From contig JASNZV010000016.1 in the NCBI GenBank assembly GCA_048499455.1, positions 1 to 64,000 of the forward strand: DNA of 64,000 bases, written 5' to 3'. The position numbers were made by a program, and so were the translations under genes. Origin of the DNA: CFX5 sp023384495 (GTDB taxonomy: Bacteria > Chloroflexota > Anaerolineae > Caldilineales > Caldilineaceae). The notes below the pieces were generated by a model, which was given only the letters and a program-made list of their open reading frames with translations, ran no database searches and was not told where the DNA came from. Below are positions 16,299-24,469 of this stretch, piece by piece (the first letter of the stretch is position 1; each line of letters starts with the position of its first letter).

Positions 16299-17621
16299 CT
16301 ATCCGCGTTCAAGCTCCCCGTCGACCATGGGCGCGGCCGCGGCGGCGGCATCCGCCGCGCTCTTCTCGCCAATGAACACGAGGTCCAACTCGGCCTGGAT
16401 CAGCCCGCTGATCTTGTCCCACTTGGCGCCGGAACCGGGGATGCGGAACTGATTCGGCTCGGTGGCCAGGGTGATGAGCGGCGTGTAGCCCAACTCCTGA
16501 TTGGTGGGTGTGTCGAAGCTGTCGAGCAGTTGGCGCAGTGGCGGCACCGTGGGCGTGGCCGGGTCGATGACCCGCTCCAGCACAAAGTTGCGGGCAAAGT
16601 TCCAGGCCAGGTCGGGGTGGCGCGTCTGGGCGCCAACGCCCCAACACCAGAAGTGCTCGTACCACGTGCGTCCGCCATCGTTTGCCGTGGGCGAGAGGAC
16701 AGCCTTCCAGTTGAGGTCGGTCGCTTCCTTGAGCGTCGCCACATCCCACGTGTTGCCAAGGTAGAGCGAGACGGCGCCGGTAAGGAACGAATTAAGCCCG
16801 CCCTGCATGGCCGCCAGCGTCGACGGCGAGACGGCAACGTTGTCCACATTCACCAGATCGGCCCAATACTGGAGCGCCTCCACCGTCTTGGCGTCGGTGA
16901 GTGTTGACTGCGTCTCGTCGGCGTTGAAGACATCGCCGCCGTTGGACCAGATCCAGTAGAGCCAGGGCACAAACCAGAGGTCAAAGGCCAGCCCCCACTG
17001 TTCGGGCACGCCATCGCCGTTCTCATCGCGGGTTAATTGTTGGGCGGCGGCGCGCATATCGTCCCATGTCCACTCGGCGCTGGGGGTGGCGACGCCGGCG
17101 GCGTCCAGGTGGTCGACATTGTAATAGAGCGAAATGGGGCCGGGCATAAAGCCAATCGAGAGTGCATAGAGCCCCCCCTCCCAACTGGCGGCGTCCATTG
17201 CGGCGGGGAGCAGGTTGTCGCGGTTTACCTCGGCGTCCTGCTCCAAGAGCGAATCCAGGTTGAGCAGCGCGCCGTTTTGGGCGTAGGGCTGGATGTAGCC
17301 CTCCCACATGTCAAAGAGATCGGGCACGGTGCCTGAGGCGATCAAGGTCTGAAGCTTCTCGAAGTAGTTTTGCCCGGCGGGGAGCAGCTCCATTCTGAGC
17401 GAAACACCAGGGTTGGCCTCGAGAAAGCGGGCGTTGTATTGCTCGCGCAGGTCGGTCTCGGGTGGGGTGTAGCAGCAGACGAGCAATGTCAGTTCCTGCT
17501 GCGCGGTGGCCGGGGGGCCCTCACTGGCCGGCGCAGTGGCCGGGGCGCACGCCGCCACCGCCGCGCCCGCCGACGCCACAGCCATCCACTTCAGCGCCTC
17601 GCGGCGCGTCATCGGTCTCAT
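16299..17621 (-). CDS. sugar ABC transporter substrate-binding lipoprotein
   Basis: Family 1 solute-binding protein of 440 residues. The N-terminus MRPMTRREALKWM has a twin-arginine-like pair, and a lipobox ending AVAAC lies near residue 25, followed by an Ala/Pro-rich tether. GAGGAGGAGACC before the ATG is a strong ribosome site. The mature part shows the usual family 1 pattern, including YYNVDHLDAAGV and W-TWDDM. It opens the minus-strand cassette. C-terminal residues include an Ala-rich run (SAADAAAAAAP). Ligand unknown. Confidence 0.89.
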   Translation of the reverse strand: MRPMTRREALKWMAVASAGAAVAACAPATAPASEGPPATAQQELTLLVCCYTPPETDLREQYNARFLEANPGVSLRMELLPAGQNYFEKLQTLIASGTVPDLFDMWEGYIQPYAQNGALLNLDSLLEQDAEVNRDNLLPAAMDAASWEGGLYALSIGFMPGPISLYYNVDHLDAAGVATPSAEWTWDDMRAAAQQLTRDENGDGVPEQWGLAFDLWFVPWLYWIWSNGGDVFNADETQSTLTDAKTVEALQYWADLVNVDNVAVSPSTLAAMQGGLNSFLTGAVSLYLGNTWDVATLKEATDLNWKAVLSPTANDGGRTWYEHFWCWGVGAQTRHPDLAWNFARNFVLERVIDPATPTVPPLRQLLDSFDTPTNQELGYTPLITLATEPNQFRIPGSGAKWDKISGLIQAELDLVFIGEKSAADAAAAAAPMVDGELERG

Positions 17622-17660
17622 GGTCTCCTCCTCGGTCTTCAGCTCGTTTCAACAATAAGG

Positions 17661-17720
17661 CTTACGCAAGCCTTGACTGAGCATGAATCTTCTCCCGGCA
17701 AGCATCAGGCGCTGCGTAAG
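17661..17720 (-). repeat. CTTACGCA...TGCGTAAG element, 60-bp copy
   Basis: It is bounded by CTTACGCAAGCCTTG and CAGGCGCTGCGTAAG, matching the reverse complement of the 75-bp copy at 27111-27185 at both ends but with about 15 bases missing in the middle. Non-coding, upstream of the binding-protein gene. Confidence 0.65.
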
Positions 17721-17757
17721 TTGTACTCGAATCATCACGGATAGGGTACAAAGGCGT

Positions 17758-18528
17758 TTAACCAATCACCTTGGGCTCTTTCCAGAAGTCGGGATTCTCG
17801 TTGGTCAAAATACGCGCCTGATTGGGCGTGACCGCGGCCAGCGTCTCTGGTTTGGGCCGGTAGCCGCGCCAGACGCCGGCCTCTTTGCGGCCAAAGTTGA
17901 CGATGATGGTCTTGCGTGTCTTCTGGCTGGGGTTGGGCCGCCCGTTGTGGATGAGCGCCTCGTTAAAGATGATCACGTCGCCCGCCTGGACATCGTCGAA
18001 GACGTGTTGCGCTGGCAGGTCGAGCCGCCCGTCGTATTCCAGCTTGAACTGTGACTTGTGCGAGCCGGGAATCACCACAAACTCGCCCTCGCCGGGGCCG
18101 ACATCAGTGAGGCAGTAAAAGACCTTGACCATGGGGCAGAGAAAGCGCCCGTCGACCACATGGCCGGTGGGGTGAGCGCTGACGCCACGATGCCACGTTC
18201 CACCGGCATAGCCCGGAAAGGTATAGTAGATGTCGTTGTCAATATGGCGATACGACTCGCCCAGGAATTCGACGAGATAAGGTGTCACCACCGGGTGGTC
18301 CAAAAAGCAGGCAAAGCGCGGGTCAGCGTCCCAAATGCGAGAGAGGGGGCGGTTGAGCTGCTGCTTGACCCCCTCGGGGAAATCGGCATTGAGCGCTTCC
18401 ACATTCGTCTGCTCGACATCTGCGATCCACTGGAGCGTCCGCTCGATCTCTTTCAGCGGCAGCGCGCCGCGCAGGTGTAAAAACCCCAATGCATCAAAGG
18501 CAAAACGATCATCTGGGGATATGGTCAT
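17758..18528 (-). CDS. PhyH-fold protein with HxG in place of HxD
   Basis: Third PhyH-superfamily protein, 256 residues. The core is clear (VIPGSHKSQF; VFYCLTDVGPGEGEF), and the distal His194 (ALIHNGRPNP) and the candidate 2-oxoglutarate Arg205 are present. The first iron motif, however, reads WHRG (His113, Gly115) where catalytic hydroxylases have HxD. Fe(II)/2-oxoglutarate halogenases have Gly or Ala at that place, leaving room for a halide; loss of activity or a family-specific ligand elsewhere are alternatives. It is encoded next to a sugar ABC cassette and divergent from another. Confidence 0.83.
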   Translation of the reverse strand: MTISPDDRFAFDALGFLHLRGALPLKEIERTLQWIADVEQTNVEALNADFPEGVKQQLNRPLSRIWDADPRFACFLDHPVVTPYLVEFLGESYRHIDNDIYYTFPGYAGGTWHRGVSAHPTGHVVDGRFLCPMVKVFYCLTDVGPGEGEFVVIPGSHKSQFKLEYDGRLDLPAQHVFDDVQAGDVIIFNEALIHNGRPNPSQKTRKTIIVNFGRKEAGVWRGYRPKPETLAAVTPNQARILTNENPDFWKEPKVIG

Positions 18529-18729
18529 GAGAATCTCACTTTCTTTTACGGCGTTCTTGTATGAAAATGGGGCAGTACACTATCATTTTCATTTTGATCG
18601 GCGACCGCAGGTCATGATGACTGTTGCGAACCGTATGGGAGTATACCACAATGGGGGCGGGAACCGGCAAGTGTGATACGGGGCCCAACCCAAATCCGAA
18701 AATGTTGTGTCCAGGATTTGGGGCCGTAT

Positions 18730-18762
18730 AGGTGACATCCACTTTTGAAGTGACTGTCACCT
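18730..18762. repeat. 33-bp palindrome AGGTGACA...TGTCACCT, copy 1
   Basis: Right arm AAGTGACTGTCACCT is identical to the other copies; the left arm has two mismatches (CATCC instead of CAGTC). Three-base centre TTG. Confidence 0.8.
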
Positions 18763-18809
18763 CACAGGAGTGCTCCAAATTTCGGACGCGCCGAACCGAA
18801 AATGAGCGT

Positions 18810-18838
18810 TTGACAAAGTGCGCAAAGTGTGGTGTAGT
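18810..18838 (+). promoter_or_regulatory. candidate promoter for the third sugar ABC cassette
   Basis: TTGACA at 18810-18815, 17-base spacer and TGTAGT (4 of 6) at 18833-18838, about 230 bases before the binding-protein start. The tandem repeat at 18951-18984 lies in the predicted leader. Confidence 0.4.
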
Positions 18839-18950
18839 TAAATCGTCGTTCATCATAGGACGTTTTGGTTTCTCCCTGCGAAACGCCCTTATAGCTCGAT
18901 GAACCAATCCCGCGTTCCTCAACGGCGAGCGACGCAACACCTGCATGCTT

Positions 18951-18984
18951 GTCGTTTTCGTGTGAACGTCGTTTTCGTGTGAAC
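18951..18984 (+). repeat. tandem 17-bp duplication GTCGTTTTCGTGTGAAC
   Basis: Two exact adjacent copies (18951-18967 and 18968-18984), about 85 bases before the ATG of the binding-protein gene. A regulator-binding site pair or a simple slippage duplication would both explain it. Confidence 0.6.
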
Positions 18985-19069
18985 AACGTTTCGCACACAA
19001 CCAGTCCATTCCATCACCAACCGAATTCATTCCACAACAAAGCCTACACTCTCAGAGGAGGACGAGTCC

Positions 19070-20422
19070 ATGTTTTGTCAACATGCTGGGCAGCAACGGC
19101 GTTGGAAGTTCGTTGCCATCGTCTTGATCGTAGCCCTATTGAGCGTAGCGTGTGCGCCGGTGGGCGCGCCCGGCGCGGGCAGTGGCGCCGCTACGGGTGA
19201 CCGCCCCAAGCTCACCGTTTGGGTGAGTGTTACCTTTACCCCCGACGCCGACGCGTATCACGATGACCTGATGACGCAGTGGGGCGAAGAGAACGGCGTC
19301 GACATCGAGATCGCACGCATGTCACAGGATGAACGCCGCCCCCGCTGGCAGACGGCGATCGAGACCAAACAATTCCCCGACTGCGCCGCGATCGAGCTCA
19401 ATGACCTGCCCAAATTCATCGTGAGCGGCGATCTAGTCGAGACGACGGCCGTCATCGAGCGGCTCAACCAGCAGGCCGGCGGCCTCACCGATGGCGCCTT
19501 CCTGGCTGGGCGCACCGCCGACGGCAAGCATTGGTCGATCCCAAGCTTCAGCTCCACCGAGATCTTCTATGTGCGCTCCGACAAGGTGGCCGAGGCCGGT
19601 CTGGAACTGCCCGACACCTGGGAAGACACTGTCACCATTGCCGAAGCCATCAATGACCCCGAAGACCAGTTCTGGGGCTGGGGCATGCAGATCGGCACCC
19701 CGTCGTGGGATTCCGAGGTGCAGTTCACCTCGATCCTCTGGTCTTATGGTGGCCGCACCTGGGACGAAGAGGGCAAGCCGGCGATTGATTCGCCGGAGAC
19801 CCGCCAGGTGCTCGACCTGATCAAGGGCATCTGGGACGCCGGCCTGATCCCGCCCGATGCGCCTACGTGGGATGACGCCGGCAACAACCGCGCCTATCAG
19901 AGCGAGATCTCAGGCATGGTGCTCAACACCGGCAGCATCCTCCGCTACCTCCAGACTGAAGACGAAGAGTTGCTCGAAAAGACCGCCGCCATCGCTGTGC
20001 CTGCCGGGCCGGAAGGTCGCTTCATCTCTGGGTACTACTACCAATGGGGCGCCTTCAACACCAGCCCCCACGCCGATCTCTGCCTCCAGATGATGGAATG
20101 GCTCCTGTCACCGGAGAATCTCCAGGGCTTTTATGAGGCCGGCGGTGGCAACATGCTGCCCGTTTACAAGGACATGCTCGCCCACGAAATGTGGCAGGAC
20201 CCCTATCGCAAGGTGCTGGCCGACATGGTGCCCGCCACCCGCCCGCAGGGCTACCCCGGCCTGACCACGCCCTGGGTGCTCGATGCCTGGATGGACCACA
20301 CCATGGTCAAGATGCTCAACCGTGTGCTGGTGGATGGCTGGAGCAACGACGAGGCGATTGCCGAGGCCGACGCAGCGCTCTGGAAGTGGTACAACGACTG
20401 GCAAGAGACACTGGCGCAGTAA
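19070..20422 (+). CDS. sugar ABC transporter substrate-binding lipoprotein
   Basis: Family 1 solute-binding protein of 450 residues. Unlike the other two it has a Sec-type signal: a basic start (QQRRWKF), a hydrophobic run, then lipobox LLSVAC near residue 29 and a Gly/Ala-rich tether. AGAGGAGGACGAG before the ATG is a strong ribosome site. It opens a three-gene cassette with permeases at 20699 and 21634. The gap to the first permease contains two palindromic structures. Ligand unknown. Confidence 0.89.
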   Translation: MFCQHAGQQRRWKFVAIVLIVALLSVACAPVGAPGAGSGAATGDRPKLTVWVSVTFTPDADAYHDDLMTQWGEENGVDIEIARMSQDERRPRWQTAIETKQFPDCAAIELNDLPKFIVSGDLVETTAVIERLNQQAGGLTDGAFLAGRTADGKHWSIPSFSSTEIFYVRSDKVAEAGLELPDTWEDTVTIAEAINDPEDQFWGWGMQIGTPSWDSEVQFTSILWSYGGRTWDEEGKPAIDSPETRQVLDLIKGIWDAGLIPPDAPTWDDAGNNRAYQSEISGMVLNTGSILRYLQTEDEELLEKTAAIAVPAGPEGRFISGYYYQWGAFNTSPHADLCLQMMEWLLSPENLQGFYEAGGGNMLPVYKDMLAHEMWQDPYRKVLADMVPATRPQGYPGLTTPWVLDAWMDHTMVKMLNRVLVDGWSNDEAIAEADAALWKWYNDWQETLAQ

Positions 20423-20506
20423 GAGCCCATCCGAATAACGGTTGCGGGCCGATCCAATTACACCTGCCAGCAACCGGTGTCGCAGAGTGATTCGGATCGG
20501 CTCTAG
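20421..20506. other. long-range hairpin after the binding-protein gene
   Basis: AGAGCCCATCCGAAT just after the stop codon pairs with ATTCGGATCGGCTCT at about 20491-20505 with one mismatch. It probably damps transcription or stabilises the binding-protein mRNA relative to the downstream permeases. A small GCGACGC / GCGTCGC hairpin follows near 20517-20541. Confidence 0.45.
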
Positions 20507-20561
20507 GTTCGGGGTGCGACGCGCTTCGAAAATGCGTCGCGCCTGAGCAAGTGCATAACTG

Positions 20562-20668
20562 TAACGACAAATGACGTTAGGTAGGTGCGGTTTCTTACCG
20601 CACCAGCCCGGCGGTTTGGAAACCGCACCTGCCCCATGAACCGTTCGACCTAACCTGGTGTGTCATTA
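20562..20668. repeat. 107-bp palindromic region with GGTGCGGTTT hairpins
   Basis: The outer ends TAACGACA and TGTCATTA, the flanking GTTAGGT / ACCTAAC and the inner GTGCGGTTTC / GAAACCGCAC pair in nested fashion, with additional local hairpins. The upstream GTG start (20660) of the permease frame lies inside it, which argues for the ATG at 20699. Confidence 0.5.
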
Positions 20669-20698
20669 CACATAGCTTCTAGCCAAACACAAACGCTC

Positions 20699-21634
20699 AT
20701 GCAAGTCGAACTTAGCAAACCCGCCGTACAACCAATCCCGCCGGCTGACCCACTCCGCCGCATCTTGGGCCGCGACTACCGGCTGGGCTACACGCTGCTG
20801 ATCCCGTTGATCCTGGTGATCTTCCTACTGCTGGCCTACCCGATTGGCATGGCCGTCTGGATCACGCTGCAAGATAAGACCATCGGCCTGCCTGGGCGTT
20901 TTGTGGGGCTGGCGAACTACCGTGACCTGCTCACCATCGATCCGTTTTTCTGGCAAGTGGTGCGTAATGGCTTTATCTTTACGGTTGGCTCGGTGGCGCT
21001 CAAGCTGTTGATCGGCCTGATCATGGCTGTGGTGCTCAACCAGCCCATCATCTTTCGCGGCTTTTTCCGCGGCCTGCTGTTGATGCCCTGGGTGGCCCCC
21101 ACCGTGGTGACCGCGCTCAGTTGGCGTTGGATCCTGGACCTGACCGGCGTGCTCAACCTGATGCTGCGCGATCTGGGACTCATGCGCACCTCGATCCCGT
21201 GGCTGGCGCAATATGGCACGGCCATGTTTGCGCTGATCATGGTCAACACGTGGCGCGGCTTCCCCTTCTTCGGCATCACCCTGCTGGCCGGGATGCAGGC
21301 GATCCCCCAAGAGCTATACGAAGCCGCTGAGGTGGATGGCGCATCGGTCTGGCAGCGCTTTTGGCATGTCACCCTGCCTAGCCTGCGCACGGTGATCCTG
21401 GTGGTGACCATCCTCTCCACCATCTGGACGTTCAACGACTTCAGCGTCGTCTGGCTGCTGACCGGCGGCGGGCCGGGACACGCCACCGATGTCTTCGCCA
21501 CCTATACCTACAAGCTCGGCTTTGTCACCTCGCGGCTGGGCTATGGGCAGACGGTCTCGGTGATCCTGGCGCCGGTGCTGATTGTGATCATCATGGTGCT
21601 CTCCCCACTCATGCTTCGAGGAGAGTCCGAATAA
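20699..21634 (+). CDS. sugar ABC transporter permease, MalF type
   Basis: Permease of 311 residues with six membrane segments and the EAA loop LYEAAEVDGASVWQRFWHVT. The frame is open to a GTG at 20660, but that codon lies in a palindromic repeat; the ATG at 20699 is preferred although its ribosome site is poor. Its stop overlaps the start of the MalG-type gene by one base, so the two permeases are translationally coupled. Confidence 0.86.
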   Translation: MQVELSKPAVQPIPPADPLRRILGRDYRLGYTLLIPLILVIFLLLAYPIGMAVWITLQDKTIGLPGRFVGLANYRDLLTIDPFFWQVVRNGFIFTVGSVALKLLIGLIMAVVLNQPIIFRGFFRGLLLMPWVAPTVVTALSWRWILDLTGVLNLMLRDLGLMRTSIPWLAQYGTAMFALIMVNTWRGFPFFGITLLAGMQAIPQELYEAAEVDGASVWQRFWHVTLPSLRTVILVVTILSTIWTFNDFSVVWLLTGGGPGHATDVFATYTYKLGFVTSRLGYGQTVSVILAPVLIVIIMVLSPLMLRGESE

Positions 21635-22476
21635 TGCGCAGCACACGGAGCCAACGGCTGTTCACTATGGGGGTGACCTATGTCGTCTTGCTGGGGCTGG
21701 TGGTCGGCGCGCTCTTCCCTTTCTATTGGATGGGGCTGACCTCGCTGCGCAAGGGCAAGCAGGTTTATGTCAAAGAACAAGTGCTTGTGCCGCGCGACTT
21801 GACGCTGGAGAATTATCAGTTTGTCTTCACCGAGCGGCCCACCGGGCGGTGGATGCGCAACAGTGTGGTCATGGCCGTGGCCAGCAGCACGCTTTCGGTG
21901 ATCATCGGCGTGTTGGCCGGCTACAGCATTGTGCGGCTCAAGTTTCGCGGCAACCGCACCATCGCACGCGGGGTGCTCTTCACCTACCTGTTGCCCTCGT
22001 CGCTGCTCTTCATCCCCATGTTCATCCTCATGTTCAACCTGCGGCTGACCAACGGGTTGTGGGGGCTGCTGCTCGCCTATCTCTCATTCAACGTCCCCTT
22101 CTGCACCTGGCTGATCCTTGGCTACTTCCGCAGCATCCCCGAAGAGCTTGAGGACGCGGCGCGCATCGACGGTTGTACACGCATGGGGGTGCTGGCGCGC
22201 ATCGTGCTGCCGCTGGCCGCGCCGGGGATCGTCACCGCCTTTATCTTTGGCTTCACCAACTCGTGGAATGAGTTTCTCTACGCCGTGGTGCTGGTCAACC
22301 GCCGCGAGTTTATGACCCTGCCCACCGGTTTGGGCAGCTATGTGATTGGCGACATTTTTCTGTGGGGGCCGCTCATGGCCACCGCGATGGTGACCACACT
22401 GCCACCCATCATTCTCTTCATCGTCGTGCAGCGCTTTGTCGTGGCCGGCATGACGTTGGGGTCGGTGAAAGGGTGA
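21634..22476 (+). CDS. sugar ABC transporter permease, MalG type
   Basis: Permease of 280 residues, six membrane segments, EAA loop LEDAARIDGCTRMGVLARIV. Starts on the ATG overlapping the previous stop (TAATG), with GAGGAGAG upstream. Completes the third sugar cassette. It is followed 84 bases later by a peptide-type binding-protein gene on the same strand; the gap contains short GTGAATTGTGAATTGTCAA-type repeats. Confidence 0.9.
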   Translation: MRSTRSQRLFTMGVTYVVLLGLVVGALFPFYWMGLTSLRKGKQVYVKEQVLVPRDLTLENYQFVFTERPTGRWMRNSVVMAVASSTLSVIIGVLAGYSIVRLKFRGNRTIARGVLFTYLLPSSLLFIPMFILMFNLRLTNGLWGLLLAYLSFNVPFCTWLILGYFRSIPEELEDAARIDGCTRMGVLARIVLPLAAPGIVTAFIFGFTNSWNEFLYAVVLVNRREFMTLPTGLGSYVIGDIFLWGPLMATAMVTTLPPIILFIVVQRFVVAGMTLGSVKG

Positions 22477-22560
22477 GGAATGGTGAATTGTGAATTGTCA
22501 ATGATCAATTGTTCGTCATGCGTGATCTGCACCGTGAATTGCACACATAAGGAGAATGGT

Positions 22561-24252
22561 ATGTACAGACGCAATCGCATCGCTTGGCGTCATGGGCAGG
22601 CGCTCTTCGGCCTGTTGCTCGTCTTTAGCCTGATCGTGGGCGCCTGCGCACCCGCGCCCGCAGCGCCGGCGGCCCCCGCGGCCGCAGACACAACCGCGCC
22701 CGCCGCCGAAGCAGCCCCAGCGGCGCCCAGCGGCGAAAATGTCATGGTGGGCGCCTGGGTCGGCCCTTGTTGCAACCCAATCGAATTGGCCAACCCGCTA
22801 AGCGCCGGCGGCGGCTATCACTGGTTCAACAAGATCTGGAGCCACCTGGTCACCTACAATGTCGAGTACAGTGAGATCATCCCCGACCTGGCCGAAAGCT
22901 GGTCGGTCTCCGATGATAGCCTGACCTGGACCTTCAACCTACGCCCAGGCGTCACCTGGCATGACGGCTCGCCCTTTACGGCTGAGGACGTCATCTTTTC
23001 CATCGAAGCCTGCCTCGACCCGGCCACCACCTGCTGGCAGTCAGGCCCGCTGAGCGTGGTGGTGGGCGCCCAAGCGTATATCGACGGCAGCGCGGATTCG
23101 GTGACCGGATTGGTTGCGGTGGACGAGACCACCCTCACCATCACCACCAGCGGCCCCACCGCCCCGCTGCTCGACATCCTGGCCGAAACCTGGATTATCC
23201 ACAAAGCCAGCATGCAGGACATTCCCCGCGACCAGTTTGAGACGACCGACTACTGGCGCACCACTGCGATTGGAACCGGCCCCTTCAAGCTCTCCCAGTT
23301 TGTCGATGGGCAGTACATCGAAACCGTCCGCTTTGATGATTACTGGCGAGGCGCGCCCAAGCTGGACAAGCTGATCCGCCGCGATTTCCGCGACCCGGCC
23401 ACTGCGCTGCTGGCGTTTGACGCCGGCGAGATCGACTTCACCTACCTCACCGCCGACGAGGTCGAGCGCGAATCGCAGAACCCCAATGCGGTGATCATCC
23501 CCGGCCCGTCGCAGGTCGATAACGCCATCAATCTCAACCCGGAATTCCACCCGGCGTTTGGCGACCCCAAGTTCCGCCAGGCGATCCTCTACGCCATCGA
23601 CCGCAAGTCGATCATCGACAACATCTACAAAGGCGCGGCCGAGCCGGTGCCCTGCCTCTATGGCAACCCCCAATACTACCCCGACGACATCGAGCAGTAT
23701 GACTACAACCCCGAACGGGCGCGCGAACTGCTGGCCGAGATCGGCCTCGACCCGGCGTCGCTGGGCACGGTGATCCTTGACACCTATTACAACGACCAGC
23801 TCTCCGCCGATGTGATGACCGTGATGCAGGCCAACCTGGCCGACATCGGCCTGACCGTCGACCTCATGCCCATGGATGGCGCGTCGTGGACCTCTCGCTA
23901 TTACGACCAGAAGGAATCGCAGATGTCCTTCACCGGCGGCGCCAATGGGGCCGACCCCAACCGGGCCTACCAATACTTCTATTCCACCTCACCGGGCAAC
24001 AATTACAAGTACAACAACCCTGAGTTGGATCGCCTGCTCGATGAAGGGCGCATGGAAATGGACCCGGCGCGGCGCACCGAGATCTATCAGGAAGCCTGCC
24101 GCGTGCTCGGCCACGACCAGCCCTGGGTCTTCCTTTGGCAGACGGTGCGCTATGGCATTGTCTCAACACGCATCGCCAACTTCCAATTCACCCCGGCGGC
24201 GGGTGGCGGCTCCTACTATGACCAGGCCGAATTGTGGGAGATTGTGCAATAG
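22561..24252 (+). CDS. peptide/oligopeptide-type ABC substrate-binding lipoprotein (family 5)
   Basis: Family 5 extracellular solute-binding protein of 563 residues, typical of dipeptide, oligopeptide and nickel systems but also used for oligosaccharides. Signal and lipobox FSLIVGAC near residue 25, then a long Ala/Pro tether. Family landmarks are LAESWSVSDDSLTWTFNLRP, the HDGSPFTAEDV motif and FRQAILYAIDR. The open frame begins 27 codons earlier in repeat-like sequence; the ATG at 22561 follows CATAAGGAGAATGGT. The 117-bp repeat separates it from the DppB-type permease. Confidence 0.9.
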   Translation: MYRRNRIAWRHGQALFGLLLVFSLIVGACAPAPAAPAAPAAADTTAPAAEAAPAAPSGENVMVGAWVGPCCNPIELANPLSAGGGYHWFNKIWSHLVTYNVEYSEIIPDLAESWSVSDDSLTWTFNLRPGVTWHDGSPFTAEDVIFSIEACLDPATTCWQSGPLSVVVGAQAYIDGSADSVTGLVAVDETTLTITTSGPTAPLLDILAETWIIHKASMQDIPRDQFETTDYWRTTAIGTGPFKLSQFVDGQYIETVRFDDYWRGAPKLDKLIRRDFRDPATALLAFDAGEIDFTYLTADEVERESQNPNAVIIPGPSQVDNAINLNPEFHPAFGDPKFRQAILYAIDRKSIIDNIYKGAAEPVPCLYGNPQYYPDDIEQYDYNPERARELLAEIGLDPASLGTVILDTYYNDQLSADVMTVMQANLADIGLTVDLMPMDGASWTSRYYDQKESQMSFTGGANGADPNRAYQYFYSTSPGNNYKYNNPELDRLLDEGRMEMDPARRTEIYQEACRVLGHDQPWVFLWQTVRYGIVSTRIANFQFTPAAGGGSYYDQAELWEIVQ

Positions 24253-24305
24253 TTGGTGGATAGTTGGGAGGCAGGGAGACAGATAATACGCCGCAGTCAC
24301 CTGAC

Positions 24306-24422
24306 TATACTCAAATCAGCATGAAAACCGGAGTCTGAAATGCTCACGCCGAGTCCGTGACTCGGCGGTTCACGGAACCGCCTGGAGCACAAAAGTCTGG
24401 TTTTCATGCTGAACTCAGTATA
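24306..24422 (-). repeat. 117-bp palindromic element, copy 2
   Basis: Reverse complement of the copy at 12280-12396, identical length, with six base differences. One pair of differences is compensatory: GAATG/CATTC in copy 1 is GCATG/CATGC here, so pairing is kept. It sits between a binding-protein gene and its presumed permease. Confidence 0.8.
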
Positions 24423-24469
24423 GGCGCCTCCTATTCCCTCCCTTTCTACCCTTGCAATGGAGTTACTCT

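Larger units (their letters stand above)
18529..19069. other. 541-base intergenic region without a convincing gene
   Basis: Between two divergent genes. It holds a weak minus-strand promoter (TATACT, complement of 18640-18645), one 33-bp palindrome, a TTGACA-type promoter candidate and a 17-base tandem duplication. Open frames of 78 and 164 codons on the minus strand overlap each other, run through the palindrome and have no ribosome sites, so I do not call them genes. Confidence 0.6.

Noticed and set aside
18536..19030. Minus-strand frames of 164 and 78 codons upstream of the third sugar cassette
   Set aside because: They overlap each other in different frames, pass through the 33-bp palindrome and tandem repeat, and lack ribosome sites.
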